The translations under genes and the position numbers were made by a program. Source: Bugulina stolonifera (lineage: Eukaryota > Bryozoa > Gymnolaemata > Cheilostomatida > Bugulidae). Taken from it: a stretch of 64,000 nt of DNA. Shown piece after piece: positions 55,701 to 64,000 of the stretch (its first letter is position 1; the number at the start of each line of letters is the position of its first letter). The notes beneath the pieces were generated by a model. The model made no database searches. It was not told where the DNA came from and saw only the letters and a program-made list of their open reading frames with translations. The stretch lies in the NCBI GenBank assembly GCA_935421135.1, contig OW285187.1, forward strand, positions 6,324,001 through 6,388,000. The letters are read 5' to 3'.

Positions 55701-56888
55701 CATCAAAGGATAGTGACGATTCGTGGACTTGCCGGTCTGAAGACACACGAGGATGGGGTATCACTGGAGCTCCAGGAGCAATGTTGTAAGAATGGTCACT
55801 GTTTATAACAGCAGCAGTTACAGGCGCCATCGTTTCTTCAACATCAGAAGTATGTTGTAGTAGGGTAGGTGGAGCATGCACTGACCTAGAATTATTACAA
55901 TAAAGAGGTAACTAATTGCATACAGTCACTTATGAATAAATATTAGTGCATTAGTATGTACAAGTACATGCATATATACAATGTATGTCATCTCTGTATG
56001 TACATCTAAAGCTGATGGAGTTTATAATTGTGGCACTAGTCATACAGATGTTGTATTGGGCAATTTACATGTAAATCAGTGATGCTGGAAATTGTAGATA
56101 GACAGCCTAGCTCACTTCAACTGCTTAGTAAAAATGAAATGATTTTACTCTGTATGTACTCATGCTGATCAATAATGATATGTGTGCACATCACTTACGA
56201 TATGTCAACCAAATTTCTTCTAGAAATATCTCCTTCATATCTGGTTGACTCAAAATTTACATCGACATTGGCTGGTCTCTAAAATAAAAATAAGGTAAAG
56301 AACTTAGGAGATACAATGTATAATATTATAATCTCTTCTTTTGTTTATAGCCCATCTGTGAAGTACTTATTGCATTATATTTAAGGGAACATGGCTTCTA
56401 GATTCTTTTATTCAACTGAATAATAATATAATACAACATCTGTAGTGAGCTAAAATAGTTCAGACAGTCTACCTGTACATTGTGAGTAGAAAATTCAGTA
56501 TCTAATAAAGTTAATGTCAGTCATCCATTCTAAATATACATACATGTACATACATAATTGTTGAAAATACATAGATCAAGACGTAAAGCACACTACAGTG
56601 TGTATGTATAAATAAGTGTTATCATGCTCATGCATTATAAATGCATACATGCATACATTTGATAATTTACAATGTATACAATTTACATGTGCATGTACAT
56701 ACCTCAACAGGCACACACTTCTCACATACAAAGTTTATTGTTCCTTCATTTGATACAGCTCTATGATACTCCTCCACGGTGATATTTTTTGCACACTTAC
56801 GAAGATGCCACCACTTTTGGCATACCTCACACTCTACAGCAAGATGAAATCTGGAAACAACTCTGTTGCAGCAGCCACACAAGTCCAT
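52703..56888 (-). pseudogene. PHD-like / FLYWCH / MULE transposase-derived gene with one in-frame TGA
   Basis: Eight exons in transcript order: 56888-56703, 56278-56199, 55885-55658, 55307-55028, 54867-54673, 54272-54006, 53765-53693, 53331-52703. All junctions are GT-AG and in phase; 1,938 nt, 645 codons plus stop. Exon 1 encodes a small Cys/His zinc finger resembling a PHD (CGCC, CEVCQKWWH, CEKC). Exon 4 encodes a FLYWCH-type zinc finger (WQCSNRKCGAKVKQ, then HNH). Exons 6-8 encode a MULE transposase domain: AKEWYMDGTFKVV with a candidate catalytic Asp, VVADFEKG spanning the next junction, and IHGCAFHWAQAVWRKV followed by NNDVEGWHRRLN. Codon 509 is TGA (53116-53114), inside the otherwise open last exon, so the transposase C-terminus would be cut off by 136 residues. 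It could be a recent nonsense allele, a sequencing error, or a domesticated gene with a shorter product. I see no TIRs around it. Confidence 0.82.
54295..54532. repeat. 33-bp minisatellite, about 7 copies
   Basis: Perfect copies containing gtaatacatgtagagtcat and atatgtactttagt, each with TACATGTA and CATATATG palindromes. It lies in the intron between exons 54867-54673 and 54272-54006 of the MULE-derived gene. Because 33 is divisible by 3 it makes a false ORF of 11-residue repeats. Confidence 0.93.
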
Positions 56889-58886
56889 GTTTAGTTGTTG
56901 GAGACGGAATAGAGAATGCTAACAGCATTTACCAACCTGATATTTTTATAAGCCTGTCTATTATGCACCACCAGTTAAGAAATCTCAATTTGTGTTAAGA
57001 ATTTGTCTTTGAACCTGGGTGGTGTAATTATTTGCTACTAATAATTAGTAACAAATATAATTATGTAGCTATTCTAAGTTCTCCAATTATTAGGGTAATT
57101 ATGGAAAGCTACATTTTAGATCTAAAGATAAAGCCTTGCTAAGATCTAATTTACAAGTAGTACAGAAGAATTTTACTCAGCCTCAACTAAGTACAAAACA
57201 GATGAAAGATCAGTGGTAAATGTTTTATGTCTTTATCTCACTTGTTTGATCTCTCCTAATACCTTCCTGAGCAAAGCTATCATCAATAATCAAGTGTACA
57301 TTATGCTTATATTTTAACATTATAAGGCTACATTGTTGTAAGATGACAAAATACTAAAAGCATAATCTTAACATAATTCAGTTCATTAAAAGTAATGTTG
57401 ATAAATTAGAATAGGAAGATGTGCTCTATAGACGCAAAAAGCGTTAAAATATGTGGTTACATAAAATGGTTGCATTATGACTATATTATTCAATGTGCAC
57501 CATATAGAAAAATTCATGTACATATACATATATAATATACAAAAATATGACCATGATAGCTTTGTGAAATAACATGTTCAAAAATAAGATCTAGGTAACA
57601 TAATGACTAAAATTTGTGCCCTCAGAGACAAACTGAAATTGAATAGTAGTCCGATGGAATGCTTCAACAGGCATAGATGTTAATGCTACCGAACATAGAA
57701 TTACCTAATTCTATGCTACCGAAGCAGCAAATTACATCTCTTAAGGTGCAAACACACGGGAGCGTTTTGGGGCGAGCGTTTTCTGAGCAAGCGTCGAGCG
57801 CTATGCCCTCAATAAACACACGGGGCGAACGAAGAGCACGGCGATTTAACCATTAGCCAATGACATGCTGGTATATATTCATTCCGCGATAGTCCACGTG
57901 TTTATGTTTACTAACTCCGTTTGTCAGCCAATCAGCGTCAAGCGAATCGTCTCAATACCTCGGCAGGCTGAGCTCGAGCGTTTTGAGAGCGTTGGCACTC
58001 TGGCGATTCGCGAGCGTCAAATTCGCCCCAAAACGCTCTCGTGTGTTTGCACCTTTATTTTGTATGCGAAATAGGTAATCCACACATATTTCGATAACAT
58101 TTCGATTTACAATTTTATACAAAAGAGAGGATAACCCTGTAAAAGTTGACCACAAGTTTCCACTACTGGCGCAGAACAATCCGCTAGCAGGTATAGTTTA
58201 TTATCTGAATAACATAATATGAATTTTGGGGCCTACAACCTACCACACTGCACAAGTTTAAAAATAAATTTAAAGTCCTTAAATATATCAAAGTTTATAG
58301 AATTTATATACTTATAGAAACTTTATAATTGTTTATATATTATAAAGAACTTTGACGATGAATATGTCAATGTTTTGAGTTGGAGCCACTGCGACTGGCT
58401 CGAAAAAATAAAGGGATAAATAGGACAAACCGTAGAATTTAAATGCGAAAATTAAACCAATTGAAAATCAGTTAAGACATGGTAGATGTTATTACTTGTT
58501 CCCATTAGACCAACTACTGCAAGTCAAGTTACAATTTAATTCTTTTTTTCATTTAGCCCCAAGTTTTTTTTATAGAGTTACTGTGCCGTTATTGAAGTTT
58601 TGGGGATATATTGCAATTCATTGGTATAAATAATTATATTAATATTATAATGGTTTAGAATGGTATTTCACCAGCTATAGATACAGCGGCGCTATAGATA
58701 CAGCTACAGCGCTACTATAGATACAGCGTGCTACCTGGAACCAGGGGAAAAGATGACATGTGTTTATATTGATTGGTCCAATATACCACAAGCTATACCC
58801 ATGTTTGCATGTGCTGTTTATGTTTTAGGATTCAGTATCTTAAAAGAACAATCTGGAACGTAGAGTACAAGTTTAATCGGTGAAGG
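56889..58886. other. Intergenic space between the divergent MULE-derived and YTH genes
   Basis: About 2 kb, AT-rich except for the Harbinger-like MITE at 57744-58054. It should carry both promoters. No further coding sequence seen. Confidence 0.5.
57744..58054. mobile_element. PIF/Harbinger-like MITE, 311 bp, TTA target duplication
   Basis: Left end AGGTGCAAACACACGGGAGC and right end its inverse (GCTCTCGTGTGTTTGCACCT), continuing as inverted repeat for about 31 bp with two mismatches. The flanking trinucleotide is TTA on both sides (57741-57743, 58055-58057), typical of PIF/Harbinger. The interior is unusually rich in CG dinucleotides (GAGCG, GCGAGCG motifs) compared with the surrounding DNA. 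No coding capacity. Confidence 0.85.
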
Positions 58887-61800
58887 ATGCCTCCCAAAGA
58901 TGTTGATCCAGGTAACATTTTGAGCCAAGATTTTTTAAGTGTGACGTATATGGTTACATGTTATGTAGTTATCTATATTTTGGCTTCATCTCTCACTATT
59001 TTGTCTGTTAGAAATGGCAGCAAAGTTGGAACAGATTGAAAAGCGTCGCCGTGAAATTGAAGAGGAGCGATTGAAAAAAGAGCAAGAGATGGCAGCACTT
59101 CTTGCAGAGCAGGAAGCTTTGCTGAAAGCGAAACTAGGTGAGTAAAATCGAGCGATGTGAGGCATTGGACCATTCTATTATATCATATTTCTTTCTTCTT
59201 AGTGTGCTGTGACTGCTATATACAACCAACTTTTCAGAGCAGTTCTCTTATTGGATAAATACAATCTTATTGTCTATAGAAAACACTAGCCTTAAAACTT
59301 CACTGAAAATACTAATAGTAAAATAAACTATTACTAAATTATGGTTAAACTTTGTCATACGCCATGATGTGTTTTTATTAATATTAGTATTCTGACTCAT
59401 TTTTGATTCCTCTACTGATGTGTTTGTAATTTTGTTGGCAGAGAGTGATGAGATAGCTGGTGAGGAAGGAGAGGTTGAAGATGAACAAGTTGAAGAGGCC
59501 AAAGCTGCTCTTAGTGCTACCCTTGCTAAAACTGCCAAGAAAGAGCCACAACAAAACAGGATTGGCATGGCTGTTGTAGTATGTTCATTAATGTTGTATA
59601 ATAATAATAGTTAGTAACACAATAATAGTAAGGCTGCAGTTTCTTTTCTCACAAATAATTCATGCATCATCATCTACTCTCAACACAGCTGCCTACATGT
59701 ATGTCTATTCAAATAAGGTTTCACAGGAATAGTTGTTTCTTAATTTGTCAATTAGCTTAGAGATTCCAGTTCTGCACCAAGATTAGTGGTGTGTGTGTGT
59801 GCCATAGATATACACTTATTCTGATCCTCATGTTAAGCATGGCACAGTGTAACAAATAAATAAATAAACTTCTGCAAGCAGCAGCGTATTGGTACTCATT
59901 AGTCAAACCGCATGCTATTTCTTTATTTGAGCCATTTTATGTTTATTTTTTGTGTAGATAAAAAATTCTGGTAACAACACTGCTTTAATTGACCAATTTC
60001 CGTCAATCTTCTGTTTAGGAGAAGACATGGGATGTTTATGCAAACAAGCTCTTTGGAAATTTGTACAAGGAAAGAGAAACAAAGTTTTATGTAGTTAAGA
60101 GTGCTACCCGTGATAATATTGATATGGCGTTTGAGAAAAATTTCTGGGCAACAACAGAAGTCAATAAGCTACGATGGGATGAAGCATACAATGTAAGTGT
60201 CGTTTTTTTAGTGATGATGTGAATATACAGGTGCATTATCATTTACATATTTATTTATTAAATAAATGTGTTGTGCTGTATATATTACTATGCTTACATG
60301 ACATGCAGTATATGCATTTTATGCTAATGAAGTATGTAGCAATGTATGTATGTATGTGTTCTTTAGGCTCACACGAACGTATTGTTATTCTTCTCTGTGC
60401 AAGGCAGCGGAGCATTTCAAGGGTTAGCCCGTATTGCTAATGTATCGGCTAAGGAACCTAAGCTAAGCTGGAATGTACCTGCTAACCTCACAGCCAGTGC
60501 CCTCAGTAATGTATATAGACTAGACTGGCTTAGTCAGTAAGTCATCTATCTAGCACAAAGTGAATTTAAAATCATTAGTTCTCACTGAGATGTGTGCAGC
60601 ACCCGTCTAAATGTAACAAACAGTATTTCCACCTATTGGGGAATTCTTATTTTTTCTAGCTAAATACCGGCTATACATGTGCTTGTGGTGTCGTAGCTAC
60701 TATAAATTATTTCATTAGCCTGTACATGGTCCATCTTCATTGTGAAAATGATCACAGACGATCTATTACAAAGGTTCAAGGTCAAGATTACTGGTAGTTT
60801 TTAAGATGGCCATGACACTACTTGCCTCGCTCTTTTCAACTGGAAATATATTTTAATGTACTTAAAAATAATTAGCAATGATATATAAATTTTGAGGAGT
60901 GTTTTTATGAGCTGACTATTTAATATTTGGCAGGCAGGAGGTTAGCTTTGACAAACTGTCTCACCTGAGAAACACGTGGAATCGTAACAAACTGGTCAAG
61001 GTGGCAAGGGATGGTCAGGTATATATTGCTATTTCTTATTATACATGTCTAGATGGTTCTTGAATGCACTCTTACCATGCCATTAATTTTCACTGACTAC
61101 TTTGCTACTGTGTGTGTATAGTGTGTTAAGGTATTAAGAAGTTGTCTACTCCATCTTATAGTGAGAGGGAGGACAATTATTACTATTAGAGTAATATCTT
61201 CATAAAGGTGATGCCTTATTTTAGAATAAAATAATGTAATACATCGTACTACTATTACTACTAACCAGAGCACTAATTATGCATATATGCAGTTAGAATA
61301 GGGCATCTGCATACATTTTGTGTATGTTATACAGGAAGTGAACTGGAAGACAGGATGTTCACTTGCCCTACTCTTCCCATTGGATGGTTCGTGTGACTAC
61401 TCTCAACTCATTGGTAAAATGAAGAGACGGAGGTCAGATATCGGCCCCAAGCAGGCTGTAACCTCTTCATCAAGGTCAGTGTGTGCTATGGGGTGAAGCT
61501 ATGTCTACCATCTGCCAGAAACTCTTTGTTTATGCAACGTGCTATTGTGACCAAACACTAAAGTTCAGTGTTCTAGCAAAAAATCCCAAACCTGTTGGTT
61601 CAACCACTGTAAACTCATTGCCCAAGTTTGCTAGTTTCTCAAACTGTGTGATGTCATTCGCCTATGACTGGTGTTTGTAGAAGTATGAAACGACGAAAGA
61701 ACAAGTTAAAGACAGCGCGTGTGGCTATTGGACTCAACCCAGCAGGGTACAAGCGGCCTCCTCCACAACAGGGTGGTCCTGATGCCAAACGACAGAGATA

Positions 61801-62187
61801 TAATCCATCTGTAAGTGTATAACTAAGCTGGTATTCCCCAATCTGGTCTAATGATACATTTATGATGGACTATCACTATATACTTAATATACACTGTAGG
61901 TCTGTTACAATAAAAGCAAACTCATTATTTTAGTCATCAGTGGAAAAAAGTTCTGTTGTTTTATTTTATGACACATTATTCTTACTAATACTTAGTAACA
62001 TTGATCCATTATGCCCTTTATTGAGTAAAATCCTTATTTTGTACCAATGCATAGCCTCATGATCACCAAACTGAATAGCCTGTGTTACAACTTTTCACTT
62101 CTCTTTCAGGCTTCAACCAGTGGAGCTAATAATGCTCCCCTTGGTAACAGGAGCTCCTTCTCTGGACAGACACACTTCAACATGTAA
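58887..62187 (+). CDS. YTH-domain m6A reader, YTHDC1-like (complete, 9 exons, 354 aa)
   Basis: Binds N6-methyladenosine in RNA; YTHDC1 relatives act in the nucleus on splicing, export and chromatin-linked RNA. Exons: 58887-58911, 59012-59137, 59442-59578, 60019-60192, 60367-60536, 60934-61018, 61335-61474, 61681-61810, 62110-62187; phases close (1,065 nt). Residues ~10-55 are a charged helix (KRRREIEEERLKKEQEMAAL), then an acidic patch. The YTH domain covers about 117-265: FYVVKSATRDNIDMAFEKNF, WATTEVN, FFSVQGSGAFQGLARI, LSWNVP, LDWL and KVARDGQEV. By alignment from memory, W139 and W189 would be the cage tryptophans equivalent to human W377 and W428, and N129 the N1-contacting Asn. The tail is short, Arg/Lys-rich (MKRRKNKLK) and Ser-rich. 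It is much smaller than human YTHDC1 (~727 aa) and lacks its long RE/RS and Pro-rich regions, so orthology to YTHDC1 is probable but not certain. Confidence 0.93.
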
Positions 62188-63915
62188 TACTGGTGCCCAC
62201 AGATGAGAAGTGGATACATGTGTACTGTATGTGTACAACTGTGTGCCTCGCTACACCTAGTGTACTGTATATATACAGTACACTGCAGTCAGGTATACCT
62301 ATACACTTGTAATGCAAGCCACTCTCCCTAACTAGCGTCAGTTTTATTTTTATAATCGTAAATGTGTACATTGTTTTTGCATTATATTATCACAAAATAA
62401 AATACTGCCAGACTGTTTAGCTATGACCAACAGTCTATGTATATTTTAATCTAAAGTGTACCACAATTATTAACGTGTTAATTTTAGCATGTTTTGTGAT
62501 AACAAAATATTTCTGACTGTTTAGCATTGTCCAACAGTCTTTACTGCGATTGTGTAAATATTTGTATAAAGTTATACAATTTAAATATAATGTTTAATCA
62601 TCACAGCATCAAATTTCATATTCCTAAAACTTGTCTTTCATATGCTCATGCAATTTAAGCACCAGTGGAAGGTTTTCTCTCTCTCCACTCCACTTGCACA
62701 ATGTATGTCATCGCATTGCCTAAAAATAATATTGATATAGACATTATACATGATCATATCCATGTATGCATGCGGCTAGTATTAACAAACTTCTGAGAGA
62801 ATATTTTAATACAGATGTGGATGACACATGTGCATGGCTATTTTGGAGAAAAGGAATATTAATCTAGGTGTATTTTACAACAGATAGTTCTAGGCAAGTG
62901 ATATGGTACATTATTGTAAGATTAAACAAACCTTTCATGTAAAATTAAGCTACCATACCAGTTCTCTTCAAGTTATGAACCCAGGAAGCCCATCTCTGAC
63001 GGACCACAGAGTCCTTATTCACTAATGAAAATCACACCAATATATTAGTCTTCACTGGGCTTTGGTAACTGTATTTGCTATTGGGACACATGGTTTTCAA
63101 AAAGCTGTATAATATGCTAAAAGCGCATATACAATGTAAACCATGTAGCACTTTGTATACATTGTTTTCACCTGTTAGATCCTTCTAGAATCTACTGCAT
63201 GTCACTGATGTGACAACTCCTACAAGATAGTAGGTGAGACAGTACCCCTTGGAAATAACTATATGTACATCTTCTAACTCCCCCTGTATCATTGGTGATT
63301 TCAATTCTTATCCAAAGAGGATATAAATACATACATGTATGTACATGTATATCGTTCTCTGTTCTACATGTAGAATATCTTGTTCATTCAATGAGGCCAA
63401 TATTTATCAAAATAGTATTGACTGGACTTCATCTTGAAAATCAATTAAGATATGAGTGTTATAATGCTGGGTTCTATTCACTGTAGGTGTAATACAATTG
63501 TGCACAGTATATTGATTCTGACTTGCATTCCAAATGTAATAATAGATGCAAATACACTTTGAATGTGAAGTTGTCTTTCCTTCCTCTTTGTTGAAATGGA
63601 TTTTATTATTGATTTTTTGTAAAGCCAATAGACAGGATTGCTGCAGTAAATGGGAAGGCAGGTGTTTTCATCAGACATAGTTTGACAAATGTTTACGATT
63701 GCTCAGCTGTTTCCCTAGTTCGTTATATTCTTTGCTATTGATGAACTGGGTAACTTCAATCTTTTTCTGCCACTGCTATCATCGGATGTAAGCTAAGCTG
63801 TACTCACACACTGAATACTTCTCTCTGAGGCTTCGTCTAGTAACGATTCGGTTTAGTTTTGTGGAGTTAGATTCATGACAGATATGCTATAGCCTTGGTT
63901 CTACGCAACGCAGAC
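62188..63915. other. YTH 3' UTR and intergenic space before the BRSK-like gene
   Basis: A poly(A) signal AATAAA lies at 62396-62401 and a 26-bp perfect palindrome at 62259-62284. The rest is AT-rich and noncoding; the right end should contain the 5' UTR and promoter of the kinase gene. Confidence 0.55.
62396..62401 (+). terminator. Poly(A) signal of the YTH gene
   Basis: AATAAA about 210 bp after the stop codon at 62185-62187. Confidence 0.6.
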
Positions 63916-63988
63916 ATGGCAGTGGTACGGGAGGAGCAGTATGTCGGCCCATATAAGTTGGAAAAGACTTTGGGTAAAGGACAAACTG
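63916..63988 (+). CDS. BRSK/SAD-type AMPK-related kinase, first coding exon only
   Basis: The ATG at 63916 starts MAVVREEQYVGPYKLEKTLG followed by KGQT, and a gtatgt donor follows at 63989 in phase 1. YVGPYxLEKTLGKGQTG is the distinctive start of BRSK1/BRSK2 (SAD) kinases: the first strand and the glycine-rich ATP loop GKGQTG, whose last Gly is completed across the splice junction. These kinases are LKB1 targets that control cell polarity and, in bilaterians, synapse and axon development. The rest of the gene is outside the window. Confidence 0.85.
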
Positions 63989-64000
63989 GTATGTTCAACT

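Overview
The window is AT-rich animal nuclear DNA holding several intron-dense, conserved eukaryotic genes. Exon models were built by hand from protein similarity recalled from memory, GT-AG splice signals and reading-phase bookkeeping. The gene set (GCN1, muskelin, a small HERC ubiquitin ligase, a YTHDC1-like m6A reader, a BRSK/SAD kinase start, a RAD51D-like recombinase) fits a metazoan. Short to medium introns, many intronic minisatellites, very frequent TACATGTA-type palindromes and FLYWCH/MULE sequences suggest an early-branching animal, most likely a sponge; that placement is inference and not proven by the sequence.

Layout: (1) 84-851, minus: 5' part of a RAD51D-like gene running off the left edge. 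(2) 2532-29642, plus: a complete GCN1 model, 46 exons and about 2,636 aa with all phases closing. Its first intron holds a decayed non-LTR retrotransposon. A large intron (11082-14389) holds a separate two-exon gene for a pentraxin/LamG-type, mucin-like, single-pass membrane protein. Another intron holds a 1.6-kb hAT-like TIR element with an 8-bp target duplication. (3) 29643-34794: gene-poor, with a 348-bp hAT-like MITE. (4) 34795-41409, plus: complete muskelin, 18 exons, 707 aa. (5) 41818-50920, minus: complete small HERC (HERC4/HERC3-like) RCC1-HECT ligase, 23 exons, 1,070 aa, convergent with muskelin. Its introns hold a TIR element with a 36-bp perfect palindrome and a tRNA-derived SINE. 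(6) 52703-56888, minus: an eight-exon PHD-like/FLYWCH/MULE transposase-derived gene interrupted by one in-frame TGA. (7) 57744-58054: a PIF/Harbinger-like MITE. (8) 58887-62187, plus: complete compact YTH-domain gene, 9 exons, 354 aa. (9) 63916-63988, plus: first coding exon of a BRSK/SAD-type kinase leaving the right edge.

The genes belong to different pathways: translation stress signalling, CTLH-type and HECT ubiquitin ligation, m6A reading, polarity kinase signalling and DNA repair. They are not an operon or a functional cluster. The most interesting items are the nested mucin-pentraxin receptor gene, the intron-containing MULE-derived gene with a premature stop, four distinct TIR elements found by their inverted ends, and a minisatellite that has tandemly copied a 5' splice site of GCN1.
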